Shown: positions 16,322 through 24,099 of the stretch, piece by piece
How the letters are laid out: the number at the start of each line of letters is the position of its first letter
Numbering within the stretch: position 1 is the first letter of the stretch
Source: an uncultured Streptomyces sp.
Lineage (GTDB): Bacteria > Actinomycetota > Actinomycetes > Streptomycetales > Streptomycetaceae
Reading direction: 5' to 3'
DNA: 64,000 bases
Assembly: GCF_947488945.1 (NCBI RefSeq)
Contig: NZ_CANLBS010000018.1
Coordinates: 123,655-187,654, forward strand
The notes under the pieces: generated by a model
The model's input: the letters and a program-made list of their open reading frames with translations, nothing else
What the model was told of the DNA's origin: nothing
Databases searched by the model: none
Made by a program: the position numbers and the translations under genes

Positions 16322-17653
16322 TCAGACCAGTTCGCCGCCGCGGGCGACGACCCGGCCGCCGTGCACCACCATGTCGCGCTGCGGCATGTCGACCACGACC
16401 TGCGGGGTGCACTCGGCGCGCAGCAGGACGAAGTCGGCGGGGTCACCGGCCTCGAAGCCGGCCCGGTCCAGGTGCATGACGTCGGCTCCGCCGTGCGCGC
16501 CGACCGTGAAGCAGTCGGTCAGTTGCTGGTCGAGCCGGGCCCGGGTGACCCAGCCGAGGATGTGGGTGCGGTGGAACATGTCGGCGTTGCCGAAGGGGCT
16601 CCACGAGTCGCGTACGCCGTCCGAGCCGAGACCGACGCGCACGCCGTGCTCCTGGAGCTTGGCGATGGGCAGCACCCGGGACACGTCGGGCGAGACCGTG
16701 GTGAGCGCGATGTCCAGCTCGCCGAGGTCGGCCGCCATCGTGTCGAGGTCGCCCTCGGAGAGAGCCGGCAGGCAGAAGACGTGGCTGACCGTCACCTTGC
16801 CGCGCAGGGAGAGGGACCGGGTGCGGTCGATGATGCCGCGCAGCACCTTGACGCCCCGCTCGTCCCGGTCGTGGAGGTGGATGTCGATGCCGACGTCGTA
16901 CCGGTCGGCGAGCCGGAAGAGGAGGTCGAGCTGCTCGTCCATGGCGTTGTCGAAGCTGATCGGGTCGATGCCGCCGATCAGGTCCACCAGGCCGCCGCGC
17001 GCCGCGTCCTCCAGCAGCTTCGCGGTGCCCGGGGTGCGGATCACACCGTGCTGGGGGAAGCCGACGATCTGCACGTCCAGGGCGTGCGCGAGCCGCTCGC
17101 GCGCCTCGGCCACGCCTTCGACCCCCTTGAGGCCGTAGGCGGGGGCCACGTCGGCGTGCGCCCGCATGGCGCGGGTGCCGCGCGTCACGGCGTGCGCCAT
17201 GAGCCCGTAGGCACGCTCGCCGACGGAGCGGCGCTGGCTGCGGAAGACCTCCACGTCCTGGGCGCAGTTGTCCGCGATGCCGCTGGACGGCTTGCGGGAA
17301 ACCCAGTCGCTGCCCCACGTCGTCTTGTCGGGGTGGATGTGGGCGTCCACCAGGGCGGGCAGTGCCATCCGGCCGCCGCCGTCGATGATCCGCGCGTGCT
17401 TGGGGGCGGGCCGGTCGCTGATCCGCCCGTCGATCACGGTCAGGTCCACGGACTCCCCGGTGCCGAAGGGCCGCACGTCGCGGAAGACCACGGCCGAGTC
17501 GGTGGGCCGCCGGTCCTGACCCCCGCCGGCCGACGAGGCCGCGGGCGCCGCGCCGGCGGGGGTGGAGGAGACCGCGCCGAGGGCGGTTCCGGTGCCGGCG
17601 AGCGTCGCGGCGCCGGCGAGGACACCGCGTCGGGAGAGCGGAGGGGGAACCAT
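16322..17653 (-). CDS. Tat-exported amidohydrolase (cytosine deaminase-like family)
   Basis: 443 residues. The N-terminus MVPPPLSRRGVLAGAATLAG is a twin-arginine signal (R8-R9), with an Ala-rich cleavage region near residue 36. Metal-site motifs of the amidohydrolase barrel follow: DAHIHPDKT (H105, H107), DIHLHDRDE, VSHVFCL, and GSDGVRDSWSPFG, as in cytosine/isoguanine deaminase-like enzymes and related N-deacylases. The start ATG is preceded by AAGGAG. It lies downstream of the GntR regulator on the same strand with a GTATAC site between them. An extracytoplasmic location is unusual for a nucleobase deaminase, so the substrate may be something else. Confidence 0.8.
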   Translation of the reverse strand: MVPPPLSRRGVLAGAATLAGTGTALGAVSSTPAGAAPAASSAGGGQDRRPTDSAVVFRDVRPFGTGESVDLTVIDGRISDRPAPKHARIIDGGGRMALPALVDAHIHPDKTTWGSDWVSRKPSSGIADNCAQDVEVFRSQRRSVGERAYGLMAHAVTRGTRAMRAHADVAPAYGLKGVEGVAEARERLAHALDVQIVGFPQHGVIRTPGTAKLLEDAARGGLVDLIGGIDPISFDNAMDEQLDLLFRLADRYDVGIDIHLHDRDERGVKVLRGIIDRTRSLSLRGKVTVSHVFCLPALSEGDLDTMAADLGELDIALTTVSPDVSRVLPIAKLQEHGVRVGLGSDGVRDSWSPFGNADMFHRTHILGWVTRARLDQQLTDCFTVGAHGGADVMHLDRAGFEAGDPADFVLLRAECTPQVVVDMPQRDMVVHGGRVVARGGELV

Positions 17654-17800
17654 GGGGGGACTCCTTGCGGTCGGACGGACGGCGAAGCGACGCCGTCCTT
17701 CGGAAGCCGGGCGGGGCACGGCCGGGCGGACCGGCCGTGCGGGCAGGGCCGGTCCGCCACGCGGACCGCCCGGTCCGGGCGCGCCGACCCGGCTCCACAT

Positions 17801-17812
17801 TTTGTATACCAG
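17801..17812. promoter_or_regulatory. GTATAC-centred operator-like site 1 (TTTGTATACCAG)
   Basis: GntR/FCD regulators commonly bind TNGTATACNA dyads. This site is 148 bp upstream of the amidohydrolase start and its exact inverted copy is at 17928-17939. Confidence 0.5.
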
Positions 17813-17920
17813 GATCCTGACCAGAACAAGATCCACCGGGGCGACAGGGAGCGCGGTCCCGGCGATATGCGCATTGCGGGGCGTTGATCCCGCTCTCCGA
17901 GGGAAGCACGAGGGCTGGAG

Positions 17921-18634
17921 TCAGTTGCTGGTATACAAACCGTCGTCCCCGAACAGGGATCGTTCGGCCACTCTGCGGCTGTCCCGCACATGCAGCAGCG
18001 TGCTCGCCGCCGCGGCCTCCCCGTCGCCGGCCGCGATGTGCCGCAGCATCTCCGCGTGCTGGGAGCGCATGTGCGCCGGTTCCTCCCGCATCCCGAAGAG
18101 CAGCTGGAGCTGCCAGCCCAACTGCTCCATGGTGCGGGTCAGCAGTGGATTCCCCGCCAGGGCGACGATCTCCTCGTGGAAGGCGGTGTGCGCCGCCACC
18201 TCGCGCTCGCCCTCCCCCGCCGCCGCGGCACGCTCGGCCCGCTCCAGCAGCCCGCGCAGCTCCGCCACGGCCAGCGGCTCGCCCACCGCGGCGGCGACCC
18301 GGCGGGCCGCGAGACGGGACGCCTGCACGGCCAGCGGTTCCCACACCTCGTAAAGGTGCCGCACATCGATCCGCTCCAGCCGCCGCACCCGTACGCCGCT
18401 GTGCGGCAGGAGTTCCAGCAGCCCTTCGGACACCAGGGCCCGCAGCGCCTCGCGCACCGGGACGCGCGACATGCGCAGTTCCTCGGCCACCTCACGCTCC
18501 ACCAGCCGGGAGCCCATCGGGTAGCGCCGGTCGACGATCCGCTGCCGCACCGCCTCGCGGGCCTGCGCGCCCAGCGAGGGCCGGGGCGCCTCCGCGCCCG
18601 CCCGCGCCCCCGCGTCCGCCGTGTCGCCCGCCAC
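17921..18634 (-). CDS. GntR-family regulator, FCD subfamily
   Basis: 237 residues from the GTG at 18634. The N-terminal winged helix (AREAVRQRIVDRRYPMGSRLVEREVAEELRMSRVPVREALRALVSEGLLEL) is followed by an all-helical FCD domain with likely metal-binding His/Asp (AAHTAFHEEIVAL, RSQHAEMLRHI). It is upstream of the amidohydrolase in the same direction and probably represses it in response to a carboxylate effector. The last codons (DDGLYTSN) overlap a GTATAC site. Upstream in-frame starts would add low-complexity residues and were not chosen. Confidence 0.85.
   Translation of the reverse strand: MAGDTADAGARAGAEAPRPSLGAQAREAVRQRIVDRRYPMGSRLVEREVAEELRMSRVPVREALRALVSEGLLELLPHSGVRVRRLERIDVRHLYEVWEPLAVQASRLAARRVAAAVGEPLAVAELRGLLERAERAAAAGEGEREVAAHTAFHEEIVALAGNPLLTRTMEQLGWQLQLLFGMREEPAHMRSQHAEMLRHIAAGDGEAAAASTLLHVRDSRRVAERSLFGDDGLYTSN
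17928..17939. promoter_or_regulatory. GTATAC-centred operator-like site 2 (CTGGTATACAAA)
   Basis: Exact inverse of the site at 17801-17812, 116 bp between the pair, lying inside the 3' end of the GntR gene. It could be a partner site for looping. Confidence 0.45.
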
Positions 18635-18933
18635 CGTCAACCGTCCTCGTCCCTCGGCCGTTCCCGCCCGCCGCGTCCCGCTCCGGCGGCCCATGCGGCT
18701 TCCCGTCCCACCGGGGTGCCGGGTGCCCCCGCGAGAATACGCGGCGGACCCGGCGGACCCGGCGGGGCCGACCCGCCACGACAGCAAGGACCGGGGCCTG
18801 CGCACCGCACCTCCGCACCTGCGCGTCCCACGCCTGCCGACGGCACCGGGGAGACCGCCTCCGGGCCGGCCCTCACCTCCGTGAAGCGCCCGCGGCAGAC
18901 AGATGTGCGCGGGCCCGGTCGGCTCGGAAGGAC

Positions 18934-19164
18934 TCAGTGGTCCTCGTGGTCAGGCTCGCCCGTTCGCCCCTTCCGGACAATGAAGCAGCCCACCACACAT
19001 GCGCACCCGACAATCCCCAGAAGCGTCCACCCTCCGTGGTTCCCCGCGGAAATCAGAAAGATGGAAAAGGCGACGCCGATGACCGCGAATACGGCAGCGA
19101 ACCACAGGTACTGTTTGACGGCGGCGCGCTGCTCCCACGTCCATCCGACGCGTGGCTCTGACAT
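18934..19164 (-). CDS. Small membrane protein, unknown function
   Basis: 76 residues. Two hydrophobic segments (about 20-41, QYLWFAAVFAVIGVAFSIFL, and 47-66) are separated by AGNHGGW, with a charged C-terminus (RKGRTGEPDHEDH). GGAAGGAAA precedes the ATG. Not recognised; no partner evident. Confidence 0.7.
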   Translation of the reverse strand: MSEPRVGWTWEQRAAVKQYLWFAAVFAVIGVAFSIFLISAGNHGGWTLLGIVGCACVVGCFIVRKGRTGEPDHEDH

Positions 19165-19559
19165 GTTGAGTTTCCTTCCTTCGCGCTGAGTCCGGACCCT
19201 GAGAAGCCGGGGCGGGAGGAGTGATTCCGACCTCGCCCAAGACGATTCCCCTCCGCTGACGTCACCAGTCGCACGGGGCCCCGGGCTCAACCCCGGCCGA
19301 CGTCATTCCACGCACGGGCAACCCCGCCTGCACCTCACGTCTCCGCATATCGAAGCGGTACACATACCTGCCCGCCCATTCACCGTTTCTGGAAGGGCGA
19401 CCCGCGCGGCGGCCGGCCCCCTGCGGCGGCGACACCACCGCCCGCGCCTCGCGTCCCGCCGTGCGCGCGGGGCGGGTAGCCGTGATCCTGGCGGGGGCCG
19501 GGCGTACGCGCGGCGACCCCGGTCGGCCACCATCCCCCGGACGAGAGGAGAGCCCCGTC
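19165..19559. other. Intergenic region between small membrane protein and DUF2945 gene
   Basis: 395 bp between divergent genes. It contains a less GC-rich patch (19340-19385) and must hold both promoters, but I see no clear consensus boxes. No convincing gene. Confidence 0.5.
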
Positions 19560-19793
19560 ATGGCGAAGAAGGACAAGAAGCTGTCCAAGGGTGACGACGT
19601 CACCTGGCAGAGCCACGGACAGCAGGTGGAGGGGTCCGTCACCCGGAAGATCGAGGACGCGACCGAGGCGGCCGGGCGCACGGTGAAGGCGTCCGAGGAC
19701 GAGCCGCAGTACGAGGTGGAGAGCGACAAGACGGGCAAGCACGCCGTCCACAAGCCGGAGTCGCTGCGCAGGAAGAAGGGCGGCGGATCGTGA
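19560..19793 (+). CDS. DUF2945 (HVA1/Tudor-like) protein
   Basis: 77 residues, highly charged: KLSKGDDVTWQSHGQQVEGSVTRKIEDA and YEVESDKTGKHAVHKPESLRRK, the signature of DUF2945. A GAGAGGAGAG site precedes the ATG. The stop overlaps the GTG of the DUF3140 gene, a pairing seen in many genomes. Function unknown; such genes are often stress-related. Confidence 0.85.
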   Translation: MAKKDKKLSKGDDVTWQSHGQQVEGSVTRKIEDATEAAGRTVKASEDEPQYEVESDKTGKHAVHKPESLRRKKGGGS

Positions 19794-20128
19794 GCGCCGG
19801 GGACGAGGGGCGCGAGGAGACGCTCAGCCGCTTCGGCGAGGCCGTCAACATGACCGCCGCGGAACTGGAACGGTGGCTCGGCTCGGACGAATCGCGCGAG
19901 GTCGGGCAGAAGGACGGGGGCGGAGAGTCCACCGGGCACGCCTCCGGCCGCCGGATCGTGGAACTGCTGCGGACGAAGAAGGCCGACCTCGACGACGGCG
20001 ACCTGGCCCACATGCGCAAGGTCGCCGGATACGTGGCCCGCCACCTCGAACAGCGTCCGCAGGGCGACACCGCCGACAGCCGGTGGCGCTACTCGCTGAT
20101 GAACTGGGGCCACGACCCCGAGAAATAG
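19790..20128 (+). CDS. DUF3140 protein
   Basis: 112 residues starting on a GTG that overlaps the previous stop by 4 bp. The conserved pieces are FGEAVNMTAAELERWL...ESREVGQK and HMRKVAGYVARHLEQRP...WRYSLMNWGHDP. It is translationally coupled to DUF2945, implying joint function. Molecular role unknown. Confidence 0.82.
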   Translation: MSAGDEGREETLSRFGEAVNMTAAELERWLGSDESREVGQKDGGGESTGHASGRRIVELLRTKKADLDDGDLAHMRKVAGYVARHLEQRPQGDTADSRWRYSLMNWGHDPEK

Positions 20129-20264
20129 CCGCGCCGCCGACCGCGTGGGAAGGGCGGGTACGGTGCAGGGCCGACCGGACGGCCGGGCGCGGCCGGAGAG
20201 CCGGGTGGGTCCGGTAGCCGGGCGGCCCGGCAGCGCTCGTCCCGGCCCGCTCGGCCCGCGGCGG

Positions 20265-20999
20265 TCAGTCGCGCGGGCGGATGGTCGCCTCCGGGGGCTT
20301 CTCGCCCGTGATGCTGGCGATCAGCTCCGCGCACAGGACCCGGAGCTTGACGTTGCGGTGCTGGGACGCCGTGCGCAGCACCTCGAACGCCCTCTCCGGG
20401 GTCACGCGTTGCTGCCCGACGACCACCCCGACCGCCTGATCGATCACCGTCCGCGACCTCAGGGCGGCCTCCAGGTCGGCTGCGAACTCCTCGGTGTCGG
20501 CTATCCGCTGGGCCAGCGCGATGGCTCCGGTCGCCTGCGCGGCGAGCAGGCGGAGCCGGGTGAGATCGGCGTTCTCGAAGGCGTTCGGCAGCGGTGCGTA
20601 CAGGTTGAGGGCGCCCGCGGTGTGGCTGTGCGGCGCGATGGGCAGCGACAGCGAGGAGCGGGCGCCGCAAGCCGCCGCGTACGCGGGGTAACCGCCCCAG
20701 CGGCTCTCCCGGAGCGTGTCCGGGACGCTGACCTCCAGACCGGTGCGCATCGCCTGGAGACAGGGACCGTCGTCCTGGCCGTACTGCGCCTCGTCGAGCT
20801 TGGTCGCGCTGGCCCCGACACCGGAGACGGTGACCGGACGCCCCTTCCGTTCCAGTGTGACGCCGCACCCGTCGGCCCCCTCCACCAGGGCCAGGGCACT
20901 GTGCGCGAGGGCTTGCAGGAACTGGTCGAGCGACTCCGTCTCCAGGAGGAGCGCGGTCGTGTCCGGCGCCGCGGCCACGGGCCTGTCATTCATGATCAT
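20265..20999 (-). CDS. GAF-ANTAR regulator 1
   Basis: 244 residues. The GAF-like sensor (about 20-165; ADGCGVTLERKGRPVTV, DDGPCLQAMRTG) is followed by an ANTAR RNA-binding domain (about 170-235; SRTVIDQAVGVVVGQQRVTPERAFEVLRTASQHRNVKLR). ANTAR domains act as antiterminators on two-hairpin RNAs. It is a paralogue of the protein at 22459, about half identical. The start could also be the ATG at 20993. Signal and RNA target unknown. Confidence 0.85.
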   Translation of the reverse strand: MIMNDRPVAAAPDTTALLLETESLDQFLQALAHSALALVEGADGCGVTLERKGRPVTVSGVGASATKLDEAQYGQDDGPCLQAMRTGLEVSVPDTLRESRWGGYPAYAAACGARSSLSLPIAPHSHTAGALNLYAPLPNAFENADLTRLRLLAAQATGAIALAQRIADTEEFAADLEAALRSRTVIDQAVGVVVGQQRVTPERAFEVLRTASQHRNVKLRVLCAELIASITGEKPPEATIRPRD

Positions 21000-21133
21000 C
21001 TCGTTCTGGGCGGTGACCCGCCGTCATCGGGGCGGGCAGAGCTTGTGCGGCGCGGTCAGGGCCGCTGGGACATGTCGAACGCCGCCCACGGGCCGGGGAC
21101 CGTACGGCTCCGGGGGTGGGCGGGCGGAAGGAC

Positions 21134-21400
21134 TCAGACGGCGACGGGCGAGGGCCGTTCGCCGGGGGCGCCGCCGGTGGACGTCACGGGGCCGCGGCGG
21201 GTTCGCGGGCGGCCGGCGGAGCCGGGCGGGAGGCTGCCGGGGCCGTGGGGCCGGAAGGGCGGGGCATCCGCCACCGGGGCACGGGGAGGAACGCGGGTGG
21301 CCGGGCGCCGTTCCTCCGGCCGCGGCCCGCCTGTGCCCGGGGCACGACGTGCTGCGGCCCGGTGCCGCTCAGGGGCGCGGCGGAGGTGACTGTCGTTCAC
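21134..21400 (-). CDS. Possible small protein, unknown
   Basis: 88 residues from a GTG at 21400 with GTGGAG nine bases upstream. It is Pro/Arg-rich and resembles no known family, so coding is doubtful by sequence alone. Support comes from position: its start is 35 bp downstream of a 16-bp motif that has the same spacing to the STAS start (32 bp). The remaining bases between 21000 and 21768 show nothing else recognisable. Confidence 0.3.
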   Translation of the reverse strand: MNDSHLRRAPERHRAAARRAPGTGGPRPEERRPATRVPPRAPVADAPPFRPHGPGSLPPGSAGRPRTRRGPVTSTGGAPGERPSPVAV

Positions 21401-21435
21401 GAGGTACTCCACGGAGGCAGGAAGAAACACTTGCG

Positions 21436-21451
21436 GGCCGCTTCCTGACCT
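21436..21451 (-). promoter_or_regulatory. Recurring 16-bp motif, copy a (AGGTCAGGAAGCGGCC)
   Basis: Read on the minus strand. Preceded 14 bp upstream by GGGCA. It ends 35 bp before the GTG at 21400. Identical core at 22281 and 23836. Confidence 0.55.
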
Positions 21452-21768
21452 CCAGCGCTTCATTATGCCCTCTCGGCCCACAACGTCGGCAGGGCACGGC
21501 GGTGCCGCCGCGAGGAGGCCGAAAACCGCCCCCGCGGCCCGAGGCGCCGGGCCCCGGCCGGGCAGGGCGACGGCCCCGGGGTGCGAGCCGGCCGGAGAGC
21601 GTCGGAGCGGGATGCCTGCGGGGCCGGGCACGCCGGGGCCGGTCCCCTACGGGGACCGACGCCCGGTGGAGGGCGGCGGGCGGAAGGCCGCGAGCGACAG
21701 GCATCATCGGGCGCAGGGACGCCGGGGGCTACCGGCGGCCGCAGAGGCTCCGGGCGGAAGGTGCCGGG

Positions 21769-22248
21769 TCACCTGCCCCCGGAGGGCCGCGGGGCCGGGT
21801 GGTCGTTGGCGGGTCCGCAGGGTCCGGCGTTCTGCCGGCCGGGACCGGAGGCGCCGCCGGGGCGGCCGCGCGGCGCGCCGGCCCCGTGCGCCGCCGAGCC
21901 CTGCGTGAGGCCCCGGGTCCACCGCTCGGCGGCGTCCAGGGTGTGGGCGACCCGCAGCACGCGCTCCAGACCCGCCACCTCCAGGACGGTGCGCGCCGTG
22001 CGGTGCCGGGCCACCACGGCCAGTGGCACCCCGGTCTCCTCGCCCCTCCGGCGCACCCGCAGCAGCACGCCCAGGGCCAGCGGGGTGAGCAGCGGGGTGC
22101 GGACGTCCACGACGAGTGCGCCGGGGGCGCGGGGCGGCAGCGCCGCCAGCAGGGCGCGCTCGGTGGACGTCACGTCTTCGAGGTCCACGGGGTCGCACAG
22201 CTCGACGACCGTGCGAGAGGCGTCGAGGCGGTAGCTGAACAGCGGCAT
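21769..22248 (-). CDS. STAS-domain protein (anti-sigma factor antagonist-like)
   Basis: 159 residues. The first 115 residues fold like STAS: YRLDASRTVVELCDPVDLEDVTSTERALLAAL, ALVVDVRTPLLTPLALGVLLRVRRRGEETGVPLAVVA. The usual phosphorylated Ser of the DSSG motif is replaced by TPLA, so regulation by phosphorylation is questionable. A Gly/Pro/Arg-rich 40-residue tail follows. TCGGAG precedes the ATG. It is probably transcribed from the motif at 22281-22296. Confidence 0.75.
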   Translation of the reverse strand: MPLFSYRLDASRTVVELCDPVDLEDVTSTERALLAALPPRAPGALVVDVRTPLLTPLALGVLLRVRRRGEETGVPLAVVARHRTARTVLEVAGLERVLRVAHTLDAAERWTRGLTQGSAAHGAGAPRGRPGGASGPGRQNAGPCGPANDHPAPRPSGGR

Positions 22249-22280
22249 GAGGCGCTCCGAGGGCACAGGGGATCCGGCAC

Positions 22281-22296
22281 GGCCGCTTCCTGACCT
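22281..22296 (-). promoter_or_regulatory. Recurring 16-bp motif, copy b
   Basis: AGGTCAGGAAGCGGCC on the minus strand, preceded by GGGGCAGACGG (GGGCA to AGGTC distance 12 bp). It lies 32 bp upstream of the STAS ATG. Confidence 0.6.
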
Positions 22297-22458
22297 CGCC
22301 CCCCCGTCTGCCCCCTCGACGGCGCCCGACACCTTCGACGGTGAACGTTTTCCCCTGCCGCCGCGGCCCCTTCCGGCTCCCCCGTTCGAGGGCGGCCGAC
22401 AGCGCCCGCACCGCCGTGCCATGCTGGCCGTAAGGCGTCTACACGGAAGGGAGCGACC

Positions 22459-23190
22459 ATGACCGACCCGGTCAACCCCATGCCCCCGGATCTCGTCTCT
22501 CTCCTTCTCGACACGGACACGCTGGACGGTTTCCTCCAGGCCCTGGCGGACAGCGCCCTGCGGCTGGCTCCCACCGCCGACGGCTGCGGCATCACCCTGG
22601 AGCGCGAGCACCACCCGCTCACCGTGGTCAGCGCGGGCACCAGCGCCCCGCCGCTGGACGAGGCGCAGTACGCCCAGGACGACGGCCCCTGCCTCCAGTC
22701 GCTGCGCACGGGCAAGGAGGTCAGCGTGACCGACATGCGGGCGGAAGTCCGCTGGAACGGCTACCCGGCGTTCGCCGCCGACTCCGGGACGCTCTCCTCG
22801 CTGTCCCTGCCGGTCGCGCCCCGCTCCCACACGGCGGGGGCCCTGAACCTCTACTCGCCGAAGCAGGACGGTTTCGCGGGGGCCGACCTCGGGGGGCTCC
22901 GCACCCTCGCCGCCCAGGCGACCGGTGCGATCGCCCTGGCGCAGCGGCTCTCCGACGTCCAGGTGTTCGCCGACGATCTCCAGGCCGCGATCCGGTCGCG
23001 GACCGTGATCGACCAGGCGGCCGGCATCGTCATGGCCCAGCGGCGCTGCTCCGCCGAGGAGGCGCTCGGCACGCTGCGTGCCGCGTCGCAGCACCGCAAC
23101 ATCAAGCTCCGGGACCTCTGCGCGCAGCTCGTGGAGGGCATCGCGGGCGCCACGCCGTCCGACGGGGCCGGGCTGCGCCCCCGCCGCTGA
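22459..23190 (+). CDS. GAF-ANTAR regulator 2
   Basis: 243 residues, same architecture as the protein at 20265: GAF-like domain (DGCGITLEREHHPLTVVSAG, DDGPCLQSLRTGKEVSV) then ANTAR (SRTVIDQAAGIVMAQRRCSAEEALGTLRAASQHRNIKLRDL). GAAGGGAG precedes the ATG. The two paralogues flank the STAS gene, suggesting local duplication. A strong terminator follows. Confidence 0.87.
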   Translation: MTDPVNPMPPDLVSLLLDTDTLDGFLQALADSALRLAPTADGCGITLEREHHPLTVVSAGTSAPPLDEAQYAQDDGPCLQSLRTGKEVSVTDMRAEVRWNGYPAFAADSGTLSSLSLPVAPRSHTAGALNLYSPKQDGFAGADLGGLRTLAAQATGAIALAQRLSDVQVFADDLQAAIRSRTVIDQAAGIVMAQRRCSAEEALGTLRAASQHRNIKLRDLCAQLVEGIAGATPSDGAGLRPRR

Positions 23191-23193
23191 CAC

Positions 23194-23242
23194 CCGGAAC
23201 GCGCCTGCCGCCGGGCGGTCCCGGGCGGCAGGCGCGTTCCGG
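23194..23242. terminator. Perfect 19-bp hairpin, bidirectional terminator
   Basis: Arms 23194-23212 and 23224-23242 pair without mismatch around an 11-nt loop, just after the ANTAR gene and before the stop of the convergent DUF5133 gene. Confidence 0.85.
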
Positions 23243-23252
23243 CCCGGCGGTC

Positions 23253-23576
23253 TCAGGCCGCCAGCGCGGCGCCCTCGTCCGTGACGGACGAAGGGGCGGC
23301 GGATGCCGGGGTGCCGGGCGCGTCGGCGGGAAGCGTCCGGTCCACGGCCCACACCTCGCGCTCCGTGCCCGCCAACTGCTCGCGGGCGGCGGCGAGCGCC
23401 TCGTCGATGTCGCGGGTGCCGGTGGACACGCAGAGGGTGTAGCTCACGTCCTCCAGCCGCCGGAGCACCGGGGCGGCGTCGGTCGCGTCCGAGGTCAGCA
23501 GCTCGTCGCGGCGGCGGACGAGCTTCTCGTAACGGGTGAGGAGTCCTTCGAGCACGGCGGGGTGGGCCAGCAGCAT
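23253..23576 (-). CDS. DUF5133-family protein
   Basis: 107 residues. MLLAHPAVLEGLLTRYEKLVRRRDEL and RRLEDVSYTLCVSTGTRDIDEALAAAREQL resemble the Streptomyces DUF5133 proteins, small helical proteins without assigned function. AGAAAGGCGAC precedes the ATG. Convergent with GAF-ANTAR 2. Confidence 0.75.
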   Translation of the reverse strand: MLLAHPAVLEGLLTRYEKLVRRRDELLTSDATDAAPVLRRLEDVSYTLCVSTGTRDIDEALAAAREQLAGTEREVWAVDRTLPADAPGTPASAAPSSVTDEGAALAA

Positions 23577-24099
23577 GATGGTCGCCTTTCTGTCACGGCC
23601 GGGAACGGGCGCGCGGGTGCGCGGGACTCGGTAGGCCCTCGGGGGGCGTCCCGCGGCGGGGTCGTGGGGAGGGGGCCGGTCGGCTCCGCCGGCGCAGGGA
23701 CCGGCGGCGTGCCGCACCGGGGGCCTGTCACGGGTGCTGGTGGGGCACCCGGGGACAGGCCCGGTGGGGCGGGGCGCGCAGGGGGCGATTCGGGAACATC
23801 ACGGCTCACCTTCGGGAAAGCAGGCGGACGGGACCGGCCGCTTCCTGACCTGGCACCGTCCGTCTGCCCCGCGCCCCGGCATCCATGCAGTCCGGTCCGG
23901 GAGAAAATCCACACGGGTGCGCGGACGGGTTCCGTAGGCCCCTCCTCGGCGGGTCCGCGGTACGGGCCCTCCCCGCGGACGCGCGTCGGATCCGGCGGTC
24001 CCCGATTCCCCGCCCCGCCGGCCGGACCCGATCGGTAGGACCCCCGTCCCCGGGGCAGGAGATCTCCGATCATGGTCCCCGGAGAAGAGGAGTGCGCCG
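23577..24099. other. Intergenic region with motif copy c and a possible 23-codon ORF
   Basis: 523 bp between DUF5133 and the GH13 gene. On the minus strand a short frame from 23799 (ATG) or 23802 (GTG) to 23728 would encode about 23 residues behind GAAGGTGAGCC, 33-36 bp downstream of motif copy c. The remainder is GC-rich with no other signal I can name, apart from the GGAGAAGAGGAG ribosome site of the GH13 gene. Confidence 0.4.
23836..23851 (-). promoter_or_regulatory. Recurring 16-bp motif, copy c
   Basis: AGGTCAGGAAGCGGCC on the minus strand, preceded by GGGGCAGACGG as in copy b (GGGCA to AGGTC distance 13 bp). It is 260 bp upstream of DUF5133. Confidence 0.6.
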
